The notes: generated by a model not told the origin, from the sequence alone. 64,000 nucleotides of DNA from Pictodentalium vernedei (GCA_031216915.1 CM062294.1:28272985-28336984); one strand, 5' to 3'; positions 11,095-21,971 are shown, counted from the first letter of the stretch. Program-made: numbers and translations.

Positions 11095-11143
11095 TACTGC
11101 ATATTGAGTAACTAAAACCTTTCTCGTGGTATGTTATGTAGTA

Positions 11144-11567
11144 TTATTTATTTATTTATTTTTTATTTATTTATTTATTTATTGGTGTTTAAGGTCATAT
11201 ACTTATGCACAATGGCTAATCATGACCGTGAAAGTTTTACGGGTGGAGCAAGCCGGAGTACCCGGAGAGAACCACCGAGTAACGACGAGCAGCTGCCAGC
11301 TCCCCAACATCGTAACTCCGCACTGCAGCACAGGCAGGGTTAGATTGGTTGAAGACATGCGCAGCACCGACGTGCAGTACGCCTTAGTTCACGGTGTCAT
11401 CGTGCCCCCATGTGGACAATCAGGGTTAAGTGCCTTGCCCAAGGACACAACGCAGGAGTCCGAATTGATCGCTCAGACGGTCACCCATCCAATGATTAAC
11501 CTGGCTCGACGTTGCTTAACTTCGGTGATCTGACGAGAACCGGTTATCACAACGCCACCGCGCCCCC
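11144..11567 (-). mobile_element. SINE with 5S-derived head, copy 2, with 12-bp target duplication
   Basis: A complete copy. The plus-strand AAAT tail (atttatttatttatt) is on the left, then the body, the 5S-like segment at about 11474-11545 (minus strand gatcaccgaagttaagcaac), and the terminal ggcgcggtggcg. The direct repeat tgttatgtagta flanks it at 11132-11143 and 11568-11579, the mark of LINE-mediated retroposition. The body near 11400-11470 carries ttgcccaaggacacaacgca. Confidence 0.95.
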
Positions 11568-11579
11568 TGTTATGTAGTA

Positions 11580-12022
11580 GATAAGCAGGGTAACCAACCA
11601 AGGGAATTAACCGCCAAGCAATGACTGATCTTCTCGAATAGTCTTGACGTGAATTATTAGTGACCGCCGAGTCTCAACCTGCCAGATCACTGGTGTCATG
11701 GAATTGACGAACCTGCCCCAGTTTTCTCATTTATCTTACTCTTAATCTCTTTTTTCTCCTGCTCCTTAATCAGTTTAACAATACATGTATCTCTGTTGAA
11801 TTACTCAAAACCATCAATTATTATATTGTAATCTTTACACTTGTAGACGACTTATATAAGCCCTACGCTTGATGTTGTATCCTGTTATTACAGATAACTA
11901 CACAAACCTACAATACCTTCTATTATTCATGCATATTTTATAAATTATATTTGTTACATGTAATTACCAAGCATTATGCCTAGTCAGATGCACACGTACC
12001 CATACAGGTCAACAAATATTGT
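11580..12022. other. Unassigned, with a reversed LINE 3' fragment
   Basis: The piece 11965-12007 is the reverse complement of 8996-9040 downstream of another LINE relic (gtcagatgcacacgtaccca), so it is probably a minus-strand LINE 3' UTR fragment. Nothing else was recognised. Confidence 0.45.
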
Positions 12023-12267
12023 TTAATCCTTTAAATCCGAAAGGTCGCTTTTCCGGCCATGGTCACGATACATGTACAACCTGAATTCATAAAGTAGATA
12101 ATTGCTCACTGAATTTGTGTGGTAGACCAATCAAGATTTTCAACGTGCAGCCCAAAGGCTGCACGTTGAAAATATTGAGTGATGTTCCCCCAAGTAACGA
12201 ATATAGACTCTTCCACTTGATGGCTTTGAACTGGCATGGAATATACCATCAGGAGCCATACGGTTAA
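12023..12267 (-). mobile_element. TTAA MITE, family G, copy 1
   Basis: It runs from ttaatcc to cggttaa. The right end reads, on the minus strand, like the left end of the copy at 32414. The centre (about 12135-12175) is a hairpin with ttttcaacgtgcagccc arms. Confidence 0.75.
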
Positions 12268-12496
12268 ACTAAAAAGTAGAGCCCTGCGATTCTCAAATTT
12301 CGTGTTAACTCGAAAGCTGAATCGAATCAGGCTGAACATTTCAAATCGAATCAAATCTTGAATCGAATGTAAGCAGTTTTCAGGTTGTAGATATTGCAGC
12401 TTATTACAACAATAAATATTGTGAGTCTCCACTAAAGTATGTATGATATACAACAGCAACTCGCCTATTTGGGCAAATCAATCTATAAGTGGAATA

Positions 12497-13493
12497 TTAA
12501 CCCTCTGAACAATGGTGGTATCTTCCATATCAGTTCTTTGATAGCAACTGGAAGAGTCCATATTCATTATTTAAGGGTAGATCAATTAATATTTTCAACG
12601 TGCAGCCTTGGGGGCTGCACGCTGAAAATATTAATTGGTCTACCACACACGTGAACTTAGCATCCATCCTATGTAATGTTACTATAACGTATCATGGTAT
12701 ATCGTAGATGAAAACCTGTCGGCTGAGAATCATATCTCACAGGTTTGTCGAACATCATATTATCATCTACGAAATATCAGTAGATCATGATCGACGATGG
12801 GGTCGCGAATCAGTCCGCCCATGCGTTTGTTACCAGCTGCTTGGACTTCTGCAACTCTCTGATGTATGGCTGTAATTCCCTACTACAGAAGCTCCAACTT
12901 GTTCAAAACTGCGCAGCGAGGATCATTCTAAGAAGAAGGAAATCATATCACATTACACCCTTGTTATACCGCCTACACTAGCTTCCTTTTGAATAGCGTA
13001 TCATATTCAAAATTCTTGTTTTAGTTTACAAATGTCTTAATGGGTTGGCCCCAATGTATCTTTGAAACATACTCCAGCGTTATACTCCTTCAAGATCTCT
13101 GAGATCACCCTCTTCCAATAAACTCTGTCATAACACTGGTAATCTTGTAATGGTAGACGATCGGGCTTTTTAGGTCGCTGGCCCTTTTCTCTGGAACACT
13201 TTGCCTGATCACCTGAAGTCGCCACTTACATACACGTCATTCAAAAAGTGTCTAAAAACTTATCTTTTTCAAAATGCATTTCCACGACCAGTCCCGTTTG
13301 AATGAATTCATAATGTTTATCAAGGACATATTTCACTGAGTATGCGTTTTATGTATGCATGTATTCATTCTTTTTCCACTTTGTGAAGCCTGAGAGCACT
13401 TTATGTGGATTCAAAGCTCTAAACTGTATTTATCATTAATATTTTATTATGTTTCTGAATGAAAAAAACGGCCGCTCGTGTTCAAACGGTTAA
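12497..13493 (+). mobile_element. TTAA MITE, family G, copy 2, interrupted by a LINE
   Basis: The left part (12497-12696) starts ttaaccctctgaacaatg and holds the central hairpin with ttttcaacgtgcagcc arms. Its right terminus (gaaaaaaacggccgctcgtg then cggttaa) reappears at 13462-13493, on the far side of a LINE relic. The family-G copies at 32414 and 53290 have these two parts adjacent, so the LINE at 12697-13461 was inserted here. Confidence 0.75.
12697..13461 (+). pseudogene. LINE reverse-transcriptase C-terminal relic
   Basis: The frame at 12707 gives DENLSAENHISQVCRTSYYH then LRNISRS and a stop. A frame shift leads to the frame at 12787 with SAHAFVTSCLDFCNSLMYG, LQLVQNCAARIILRR and ITPLLYRLH. 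Later, broken by stops, come FKILVLVYKCLNGLAPMYL, YTPSRSLRS and SFKKCLKTYLF. These are characteristic of the region after the reverse-transcriptase palm in CR1/L2/Jockey-type LINEs. The LINE is heavily 5'-truncated and non-functional. Confidence 0.9.
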
Positions 13494-13732
13494 GAAACGG
13501 AATAAAGTTAGTTTCGGAAAAGGAACGTCCTTGAACTTTTCTTCTGTCACCACGTCTCTTGTACAGGGGACTTGATGATGGGAAAAGAGTTAAAAGCGAG
13601 AAACTTGGTAGGATTTTGTAAACAACTCGAAGATTCGAAAATTTCCATCAATACGATTTGTATCAAATCCTCGAATCGAATCGAATTTCGAATCTTTACA
13701 TGGCTCTAACGAAGATGTTTACTAAAATCAGA

Positions 13733-14048
13733 TTAACCCTTTACCCAACGCAGACGATATCAAAATTTATTATTTTAAATAAAATTTTTTTAAAATTAAA
13801 AAAAAAAAATTCAACAAAAATTTATCAAAATTTATTATTTTTAATATCATTTTTTTAAAATTTTTTCAAAAAATTTCAACAAAACCATATCATGTGACCC
13901 CTCGTTGGAACGAGCTCGACGAGCTCGTTCCAACTTGGGGTCACATGATATGGTTTTGTTGAAGTTGTTTGAAAAATAATATTTTTACAACTGCTGAATT
14001 TGCATATTACGCAGGCGGATGCGGGCGATTCGTTGTGTAAAGGGTTAA
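13733..14048 (+). mobile_element. TTAA hairpin MITE, family A-beta, copy 1
   Basis: It starts ttaaccctttacccaacgca and ends gtgtaaagggttaa. The central palindrome (about 13885-13960) uses catatcatgtgacccctcg arms, different from A-alpha, but with the same gttggaacgagctcg core. An AT-rich internal duplication near 13765-13860 makes this copy longer than the ~248-bp norm. Confidence 0.85.
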
Positions 14049-14188
14049 AACTAATTACACTTTATCCCATAAATGGCCGTTTATTCGAACTATGATATAC
14101 AATTTCGGACTTTTGTGGTGGTGAATATGGTGTGATATGAACCTAAAAAAACTTATATTGACCGAGGCGTTAATTGTTTTATTATACA

Positions 14189-14213
14189 ACTCAACGTTTG
14201 CTAAGCACCAAAT
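14189..14213 (+). repeat. Left half of a distant 25-bp inverted repeat
   Basis: The 25 bp beginning actcaacgtttgctaagcac are the exact reverse complement of 19355-19379. The pair brackets about 5.2 kb, which includes the Tc1 relic at 18532. Confidence 0.85.
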
Positions 14214-14461
14214 TTTTGACACATCATTGTGAAATTTGCTTATATTTTTGATGGATATGATTGAGGAATGTATTGAGATGGTTTCCAGTGTTTACATAAG
14301 CTCTCTCGACAGGCAGGCTTTTCGTGACAGTCATGGAAAGCATGTACCCCTTGATTTTCATGATGTTTTCGTGTACTCTCTACATGTACATGACAGGTGT
14401 TGGGTATTCAATCTTCATTTCAACACAAACCCTTGTGATTTAATGATTGAATGTGGCAAAT

Positions 14462-14640
14462 GCAAATGTACAGTACTTTTCCACATATCCACAGTGGTTG
14501 TGGAAAACCGTGGGCAAATTACCTTTCAACTGCCCACAGAAATTTCTGTGGACAGATATTTTCCTAGACCGTGGGCATTCTGCCTACTTGCCCAAGGAAT
14601 TAGTAACTAACACGGCAATTCCCGTGGAGTCCACATGATC
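14462..14640. repeat. Short inverted motifs shared with 18360-18510
   Basis: Sequences such as cagtacttttccacat and cccacagaaatttctgtgga recur in inverted orientation at 18360-18510. This may be a diverged arm of one element. Coding frames here have no recognisable domain. Confidence 0.4.
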
Positions 14641-14873
14641 TGACTTTTTATTACAATACTATAATATTTATGTTACATAATTTTTCTACACGATTGCAAT
14701 AAGAATAAAAATCTGTTAACATCGGAACGAGGTCAAAATATCAGAATAGTTTCTATTCTCCCCTGTCACGATAAATTACCGGGATAATCCAACTAACGAA
14801 AATGCAGAAACTAAAAAGCTTGTGGACCATGTGATATTTATCTACTAATCTGTTTGCCATTTGTTAACCCTTT

Positions 14874-15113
14874 TCCTAACGCTAGGAGTAGACGACACTC
14901 GTGAAAAAAATTCTTGTGTAACTAAAAGTTTTCATTTTTTGCTTCCAAAACATAGGTATGACCACTCATTGGAACGAGCGTGACGTGCTCGTTCAAATGA
15001 GGTTTCATAACCTATGTTTTGGAAGCAAAAAATGAAAATATGAAATAGATTGAACGGCGATTTTCGTGCATAGCGCTGGCCGGTTTTGACAGTTACGTTA
15101 GGTAAAGGGTTAA
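14874..15113 (-). mobile_element. TTAA hairpin MITE, family A-alpha, copy 4
   Basis: Reversed relative to copy 1. The left end carries tagacgacactcgtg, normally near the right end, and the right end carries agcgctggccggttttgac. The central palindrome is at about 14945-15025. Both TTAA ends are present. Confidence 0.85.
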
Positions 15114-15284
15114 ATAAAAAAGGAGGGATATTTCCACCAATTATGGATTTATATTCACCAAATAAGGCCTCTCCAGTTCCTCCACACGGCGTCATTTTTA
15201 TCTTCCGTTTCTTCCACAATGTGCAACGCATCTCTATGAAAAAATAGGGGGAACGCCGAGGGCGCCTTTGACGGGAAGTTTACC

Positions 15285-15420
15285 CAATCATTTATACCCA
15301 TGTTGCCTCTTCAACTCCAAGCATTGGTTACTGGGTCATAATCCACCAGTAAAGCAGGGCTTGTTTACCACAATGAACAAGCACTGCCTCCCTTCCCGGG
15401 ATCCCCACGGGGGTCGGCCC
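15285..15420. repeat. Dispersed repeat M, copy 1
   Basis: The sequence caagcattggttactgggtc and the following gcttgtttaccacaatgaac recur at 17100-17199, and a diverged version occurs at 33270-33385. No coding function is evident. Confidence 0.6.
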
Positions 15421-16080
15421 ATTACAAGTGGGATAAGCACATTTCCAGTATTCGCTTACGAATACCTGATGTTGGTTTTTAACCCTACCCCCGTCGATAT
15501 TAATGAAAGTTAAACCCCAGTGGTCTGAGTTGAGAGGGCAAGAACACAAATCGTTTGAAGTTTTTAATCCTTTCAAACGCTACTGTATGTAGTATACACA
15601 TGCCACTAACTTCTGTAAAACTACTTCTGAAGGATTATAGCAGGTCATAAATCATGAACACAAGTGCACCATTAATTGCCGATTAACATAAGTCAATCAA
15701 GTTAATTAATTTAATCATTGATGAATAACAAACAATCTTGCAGAACTATAAATAACAACCAAGAGAATAAAAATGTTTGGTTTATATTTTTCATTCTTTC
15801 ACTTTAACAATTAAATATATACAGTTAAAGAGAAGTGACCCTCCCCCCCCCCCCGAAAATTAACTCAAATGAGGCCGCCGCCACAGAATGAAATATCTCA
15901 ACAAGGCAACGCCAAGCGTGGCATATCCCCCAGCAAATATCAATGAGGGGAGGGGGAGTGGTGGATTTTAAAAGCTGAAATGCAAGTTGGCAAACTGAAA
16001 AGATGATTCTCAATGAGGTCGCTGTAAGTCGTAGAAAAATGCAATCAACAGTATTTAAGTGACTGAGGTTTCATGAAAAG
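15421..16080. other. Unassigned AT-rich sequence with a C run
   Basis: I recognise no gene. A run of about thirteen C lies at 15842-15854. Confidence 0.45.
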
Positions 16081-16089
16081 AAAATTAGA

Positions 16090-16680
16090 ATTTGAGATGA
16101 AAAAGACGGAAACCAAAACATCGAAGATTTTCAAACTCCTAAAGGGGCATAACTCCAGTAAAATTTAACAGACCGAACCTGAATTTGAACATGTTCTGTA
16201 TTTTGACAATAGTAATAAACAGATTAAATTTGAACTGATCGGTCCAGCCAAACAATTATAATTGGATGGAAACCAAAACCTCGAAGATTTTCAAAGTCGT
16301 AAAGGGGCATAACTCCAGTAATTTTTGTCATACCGAACCCCAAATCGAACTTGATCGAGATATTGTGGTACTTAACTCAAGTACAAAAAATTGGAAACAT
16401 GCCTTCAGCCAGTTGCAAGTTATACCATAAACGAACAAAAACTAATAAAAAATCAACAAACAAAGGGCCATAACTTGGTAAACAAACATTCGACAGAACT
16501 CATTTAAGAACTTAATCGAGATATTGTAGTACTAAACTCACATACCAAAAATGAGAGCCATAACATAAACATGAACAAAGTTATTGCATAAACGAAGAAT
16601 TTGGTCGGACGCACGGACACACGGATGCGCAGACGCACGCACGGACGCACGAACGGAGGTCTTTGCTATATCTCTTCCCT
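16090..16680 (+). repeat. Dispersed repeat with a 160-bp internal duplication
   Basis: The block ggaaaccaaaacatcgaaga with aaaggggcataactccagta occurs at 16108 and again at 16268. Further on come atcgagatattgtggtact at about 16352 and a related piece near 16515, then a ggacgcacggacacacggat tract (about 16605-16660) and ctcttccctgcaggggata. This looks like a known type of invertebrate dispersed repeat, but the family is not identified. Confidence 0.6.
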
Positions 16681-17099
16681 GCAGGGGATAATAAAACCAT
16701 GCAAATATAGATGTCATGGGGACCGACTGATCAAGCCAGTCCCACTGATATCCAAACCACAGTCCTATAGCCTCCGCTATAGGAGGCACCTGCACTCGGT
16801 TTTTTTCTTCAGAAGCCGCCTCAAACCTTCATTTATCGCCTCAATCACTTCCTTGAACATCTGGGAATGTCTATACTCAGGGAAAAACTTAATAACATAT
16901 TGTTCTAAAATCCGTTTCTTTAATGGCTCCATTTCTGTTTTGTGGGTTATGCCACCGACCCTGTAACTATATTTGAACCGTAAATTGTCAGGGCCAAACA
17001 ATTCGGGGAAGAGTTTTTCAGTTACCTTTTTCGCAAAATTTTCTTCTCATCTCGATGCATTATAAATTGTAAAAAGAGTGTCATTGTCTAGCATATCAT

Positions 17100-17198
17100 A
17101 ATTTCCTCTTCTATCCCAAGCATTGGTTACTGGGTCACTAGTAAAGTAGGGCTTGTTTACCACAATGAACAAGCACTGCTTCACTTCCCGGGATCCCC
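17100..17198. repeat. Dispersed repeat M, copy 2
   Basis: It matches 15310-15405 (caagcattggttactgggtc, cccgggatccccac) and runs directly into the tandem repeat N. Confidence 0.6.
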
Positions 17199-17600
17199 AC
17201 TTTTTAGTGAATAATACCCAAGTAATTTATCGATAGTTTCAGGTTAAAAAAGCGAAATTAATTTGACGATGCATTTTTATTGTACGCTGAACTATCAGAA
17301 TTACTCCGAAATTATCCACTAAAAGGTGGGACTTTCATATTGCACTTTTTAGTGAATAATTCCGAAGTAATTTATCGATAGGGTCAGGTTAAAAAAAAAC
17401 GAAATTAATTTGACGATGCATTTTTATTAAACGTTGAACTATCAGAATTACTCCGAAATTATCCACTAAAAAGTGTGACTTTTATATTGCACTTTTTAGT
17501 GAATAATTCCGAAGTAATTTATCGACAGGGCCAGGTTAAATAAAACGATATTAATTTGACGCTGCATTTTTATTGCACGCTGAACTATCAGAATTAATTT
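17199..17600 (+). repeat. Tandem hairpin repeat N, about 2.8 units
   Basis: Units start at 17199, 17343 and 17490 (periods 144 and 147). Each begins cactttttagtgaata and ends with the complement tatccactaaaaagtg, so every unit is itself an inverted repeat. The third unit is cut off at gaactatcagaatt. Confidence 0.88.
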
Positions 17601-17663
17601 GCCTGAATAATTTTTAAAATTATTATCAGAACCCGAAAAAGGTTCAAGGCCTGGGGGTGCTGT

Positions 17664-17708
17664 TGTGATTAGCCTCTTTCTGCATAAATATGTGACCTTA
17701 AACACAAA

Positions 17709-17767
<59 letters not shown>

Positions 17768-17768
17768 A
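17664..17768 (+). mobile_element. 5'-truncated SINE tail with long AAAT run
   Basis: The sequence tgattagcc through tatgtgaccttaaacac is the 3' end of the SINE body, followed by about fifteen aaat units. A minus-strand frame through this tract (repeats of YLFI) is an artefact of the microsatellite. Confidence 0.85.
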
Positions 17769-18340
17769 TGGGCCTGAGTACTGGGCGCTAATTTTCCCGG
17801 GCTGATGTTCCTTTGTCAAAATATTTCCAGGCCGAAAATTCTAGAAGCCAAATGTTCCCCTTCCCGCCGAGCTTAGAGTTGTCAACGAAAGCGAACGAAT
17901 TGTTCAACAGTCGATCGAAAATCAGATTCGGTTTAACAGAAAGATCATATCAATACATAATTTCATATCAGCGATATTCCCAGGTGTGCTTTTTTATTTT
18001 CAACTATTTTTTGCGTTTTGTACACATTGTTTTCAAAGCACTCGTTCGCAATCGACATGGGTTTGCCACTGTATATCTTGTTTTCACAGTGTGGGTTGTG
18101 CTATTCACTTTTCAGATTGGGAAAATGTGACGTAATTTTGACAAGTTATCAATTTTTTCCTTTTTGTAAACACAAAAATTACCATATACCTGTGCTTGCA
18201 AATTGAAATGATAAAGAAATAAATATTTTTAAACAGAGTCCTATTCTATCAAGACGTGTTAAAAATTACTTCCAGTTACATTTCTGTGAGCAGCCCTGTT
18301 TCGGATAAATTATGTGGACACTGCCGTCCGGTATTATCAT
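17769..18340. other. Unassigned AT-rich sequence
   Basis: Plus-strand frames at 17813-18130 and 18018-18206 show no recognisable domain. I see no repeat shared with the rest of the window. Confidence 0.4.
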
Positions 18341-18531
18341 CGTTCAGTAATCTTTTCCATAGAACTCCACAGGCTTTTGCCCACAGAACTACATGCCCAC
18401 AGAAGTTCACAGAAACTGGTATCAAACTGATTTCTGTGGAAAACCAGTGCGCGCCCACTGTGGACATGTGGAAAAGTGCCCGCCCACGGCGACTGTACTG
18501 TAAGAAGACACGTGTCTGAAGCAGAAATGTG

Positions 18532-19060
18532 GCGTCTGTAGGGATGGTGTAGCAAGGGGCTACCAATCGTCAGGTTGGTGAAGCACTTGGTGTGCACCAT
18601 ACGGTGATCACCAGAGCCGTGGCAGGATTTTAGCAGTATGGCACACCAGTAAGACGGCATGGTGGTGGCAGAGACAGGGTAACATCTGCAGCTGAAGACC
18701 AGTTCTTGATCATTCAGGCCCATAGAAACCACTTTGCCACAGCAACCCAGCTTCGCAGTGACCTTCGGAATGCATTCGGGGTAAATGATTCGACGCAGAC
18801 TACCCGGGCAAGGTTGCACGAAGGTGGTCTCCGATCGAGAAGACCATGTATTCGAATTCCGCTGTCTCAGAACCACAGCCAGGCACGATATCATGGACTG
18901 GCCAGCAAGATTCCCTGACTTCAATCCAGTCAAACATGTCTGGAATGAGTTGCAGCTTGCAATTTCAGCCCGTCCAGTCCAGCCAAGAAGTGTCCAGGAG
19001 CTTGGTGCCATGCTGGTCCAAGAATGGAACAACGTCCCACAAAGGACCGCAGGATCCTGA
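18532..19060 (+). pseudogene. Tc1-like transposase, internally deleted
   Basis: The frame from 18532 reads GMV, stop (18550), QGATNRQVGEALGVHHTVIT, stop (18631), QYGTPVRRHGGGR, then QFLIIQAHRNHFATATQL and GLRSRRPCIRIPLSQNH. This is the N-terminal paired-type DNA-binding region of Tc1-family transposases. A shift into the frame at about 18886 then gives DWPARFPDFNPVKHVWNEL and RSVQELGAMLVQEWNNVPQR, the C-terminal catalytic-E region. The middle, including the first two catalytic aspartates, is missing, so the protein cannot have been active. Confidence 0.92.
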
Positions 19061-19354
19061 TTGGTAGCACCAGAAGGCGTTGTCAAGCTGTAATTACCAG
19101 TAGTGGGTCTCATACACTACAGTGAATCCATACCAGTTCGCTCCGTCAACTTTTTGTCAAATTTGAAAAATTCCTCTTTTACCCATAATATTCATTTTCG
19201 ATGGTATATCGTATTCAGAAGCTAAAAAATACTGTCAAACACAAATAAAATCTTAATTTCTGTACTTAAATCATTAAAGGTATAATTGAATACAGAGTAT
19301 GTACACTTTTCATAACAATATTTCAACTAAAACGTAAAACAAGTAGTTGGATAT

Positions 19355-19379
19355 ATTTGGTGCTTAGCAAACGTTGAGT
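19355..19379 (-). repeat. Right half of a distant 25-bp inverted repeat
   Basis: Exact reverse complement of 14189-14213. Confidence 0.85.
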
Positions 19380-19763
19380 AGTATATATACAGCATCCTCA
19401 AAAAATCTTCTATTTGTCAATTAAACGTTCAATTATATCAACCAGAAATACTTTAATCATATGACTCGTCCGTTTTCTTCACTTTAAAACATTTAATATT
19501 TTGTTTTCATATTAATCAGTGATAAATAAAGCCTTCGGTCAATTTCATTGGTCCGTTTGAAATCTAGACAATTTGATTGACTGAACACAATACAACTGGG
19601 CCACATTTTCATAATTTGCATAATTAGAGTTGGGAGCTTTCATTGGTCAATTTCAAAACTGGACAATTTGATTGGCTAAACAAAATACAACTGGATGACA
19701 TTTGCATAATTTCAGTAGGGAGAATTTACGTTATTTGTTCTATATAGGGTGGGTTATATTGTA

Positions 19764-19984
19764 TTAATCTTTTACCTACAGGAAAAACGCCGTTCATTTT
19801 TTTTTATATTTTCACTTTTTGCTTTCAAAACATAGGTCATGGCCCCTCATTGGAACGAGCTCGACGATCTCGTTCCAATGAGGGGTCATAACCTATGTTT
19901 TGGAAGCAAAAATTGAAATATTTTAGTTATAGGAGGATGTTTTTTCCGAGTGCTGTCTGCAACTTAAGTTAGGTGATGGGTTAA
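19764..19984 (+). mobile_element. TTAA hairpin MITE, family A-gamma, copy 1
   Basis: It runs from ttaatcttttacctacagg to gttaggtgatgggttaa. The central palindrome carries the same cataggtcatggcccctc and ggaacgagctcg core as A-alpha, but the outer sequences differ. It is nested in repeat R. Confidence 0.8.
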
Positions 19985-20028
19985 AAAGTCACACTAAGTG
20001 GCTAATTTGTGCGTGTGTATGTCATATG

Positions 20029-20190
20029 ATAAATAGAATATGAAATGAGTGTTTTTCTCATATAATATTTATGAAACTCGTCCGAATTTTCCGTTTGGGC
20101 TCGCCAGAGGCTCGCCAAAACGGAAAATTCTTAGACTCGTTTCATAAATATTATATGAGAAAAACACTCATTCCATATCCTCTATTTATT
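20029..20190. mobile_element. Long-arm hairpin MITE within repeat R
   Basis: Arms of about 65-70 bp (ataaatagaatatgaaatga, gagtgtttttctcatataat, attttccgttt and complements) surround a short ggctcgccagaggctcgcc centre. The counterpart is at 51791-51957. Confidence 0.8.
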
Positions 20191-21397
20191 TTACAATAAA
20201 ATATAACATAAAACTAAACGATGTTATAGAGATTATGTTCATTGAAATAGAACTAGGGAGGGGGATTCCAAGAGCTATATTTAGAAAGTTGATATTCACT
20301 GGAACAACTGTGTACATGGATTTTCAGTTCCAGCCACGTGCATAACATTCAGCCAATAGAAATGAGGTTATTATGAAGTATATAATAAAAGCCTTGGATA
20401 AATTTTTGCTTTAATTACCTAGTAGGGTGATAAATTTTCCCTGTATGTTTAACATTGAAGGAATGTATTCCTTTAGTAGAGACGGACTTGTTGACCTCTG
20501 ACCTCTACCGCATTCATGTTGTCGTGACCTGTTTTACGCTTGTGGGAGACATAATGAACCGACGTTTATGAAACGCTGACCGTCGCTTAAATGTTTAGTT
20601 TAAGAAAATATGACACATTTCAACTCTGCCTAACAATAAAACGAGCAACACTTAAAAAATAAAACACATATTAAATCAATCAAAACCATTCGTTGAAAAG
20701 CATACAAGTTCGATTGTGAAAGGCGGGGGCATGATGATTGGTGTTTCATTTTTCAAATTTGGAAACTGTAAATAACCGTGTCGTCTGCTCAGTTCAATTT
20801 TTATTTTCTGTAAAGCTTTTTAAAAATATTACACAATTCCAGTAGAAGACACGACACATTGTTCATTTAATAAAGTATTTTTGCAAGTTTAGCTCAAGTT
20901 TGTAGGGGAATTATTTTCGACAGAAATGTATCACTGCGCCTTGTTTATTTTTGGCAATTTTACTTGTCAATCGAATTGGACCAATGTGTTCCTCACTTCT
21001 CGCTGTGTTTTGTAGCGATTAACAGCATGATTTCGCCGCGACTGCCATGTAAAAGATTTATTGGTTGAACAAAATAAACGTACAGTGTTTTCTAGAAAAA
21101 GTAAAATAATATTCTACTCGTAGAATTAAGAATGAAGTCGACTCTTAGTTCTACTCGTAGAATAAATGTTTTATTTGAAACCGCTATCCGTTTATTCTAT
21201 ATATATAAGAGGCCGCGGGACCGGGGGCGGGGGCCGGGGGGGGGATGCTTCAGCCCCACTACTTTTTGTGCCGGGCCATCTTTTTTTTGTATGCATATAT
21301 TTTAACACAACCAATGACTGGTGAAACGGGGGCGGATCCAAAGCCTCCCCCATATTTTCGCCAGCTATGTTTCTCTCGTACTGGTTTTGAGGTAACT
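20191..21397. other. Unassigned, mostly unique sequence
   Basis: I recognise no gene. Two copies of the palindrome ttctactcgtagaa lie at about 21111 and 21149. A tatatataag sequence at about 21200 is followed by a GC-rich run (ggccgcgggaccgggggcgg), which could suit a promoter but could also be chance. Confidence 0.35.
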
Positions 21398-21542
21398 GGC
21401 TGCAAACGCTAATCCCGAATCAAATGGTTTCGCGTGCCGAAGGCCCGCAGGGACGGTTTGGGGAGCAAGCCCCTTTCGACCCTCTTTAGCTGTAGAATTT
21501 TGTAGTGTCAGACCGTGGTAAAGGAGGAGAAGTTGTGGGTTG

Positions 21543-21971
21543 TTAGCGGCGCTTATGTCGTTTCTGCTTCTTTTTCAGAGGTGGAGGTTTGGAAGGAGAG
21601 ACAGTGGTAGTTGGTGTTGTTGGTGGGCTGCTAGCTGGCTGACCTGGATGGAATGGTCTAGTCCGAGCTGCATTATGTGATGTTGCTGGTGATGTCTGTG
21701 GTGGTTCTGCCTGTTGTGCTGCCATATTTATGTTGTTGATTTGCCGGCTAAGGTTTGCGAATGCTACCCTTAGTACTTCATCTTGATGTTCTCTTTCGAT
21801 CCTGCGCTCTTCGGCTTCTCTTTCGTATTTGTCTTCCGGGCTTTCCAAGTCCAGGCTCTTTGGCGCTGAAGGGAGAGGCGAGTGGGGGTCAGGAAGTGGC
21901 AAGAGGGCAACTTCCAATTCCCTCTCAGTCTCCACAGGACTGTCCGCATCCGACAGTTCTGGCTGCAAACG
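21543..21971 (-). CDS. Unrecognised charged, proline-rich reading frame, possibly an exon or transposon ORF
   Basis: On the minus strand an open frame of about 142 codons ends in TAA at 21543-21545. There is no in-frame ATG at its upstream edge. It begins just after a stop, and the sequence there (tttagcgtttgcag before CCAGAACTG) looks like a splice acceptor. The protein has an acidic start, a charged, probably helical stretch (EDKYEREAEERRIEREHQDE, then EVLRVAFANLSRQINNINMA), a Pro/Thr/Ser-rich part, and a basic end (KKKQKRHKRR) that could be a nuclear localisation signal. It is richer in GC than its surroundings. I do not recognise the family. Companion proteins of some DNA transposons have a similar charged helix and basic tail, but that is a guess. 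Confidence 0.45.
   Translation of the reverse strand, partial: RLQPELSDADSPVETERELEVALLPLPDPHSPLPSAPKSLDLESPEDKYEREAEERRIEREHQDEVLRVAFANLSRQINNINMAAQQAEPPQTSPATSHNAARTRPFHPGQPASSPPTTPTTTVSPSKPPPLKKKQKRHKRR

Larger units (their letters stand above)
19458..20190 (+). repeat. Dispersed repeat R, copy 1 (0.73 kb)
   Basis: It matches 51224-51957 over its whole length with scattered changes. Landmarks are gactcgtccgttttcttcac, paired cattggtc...gacaatttgattggct segments, an internal family-A-gamma MITE (19764-19984) and a terminal hairpin (20029-20190). A reversed fragment lies at 3640-3735. Confidence 0.88.

Noticed and set aside
17496-17819. 107-codon minus-strand frame with YLFI repeats
   Set aside because: It reads through an AAAT microsatellite and SINE tail.
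18337-19113. 258-codon minus-strand frame, the longest in the window
   Set aside because: It is antisense to the Tc1 transposase relic, whose plus-strand similarity is clear.
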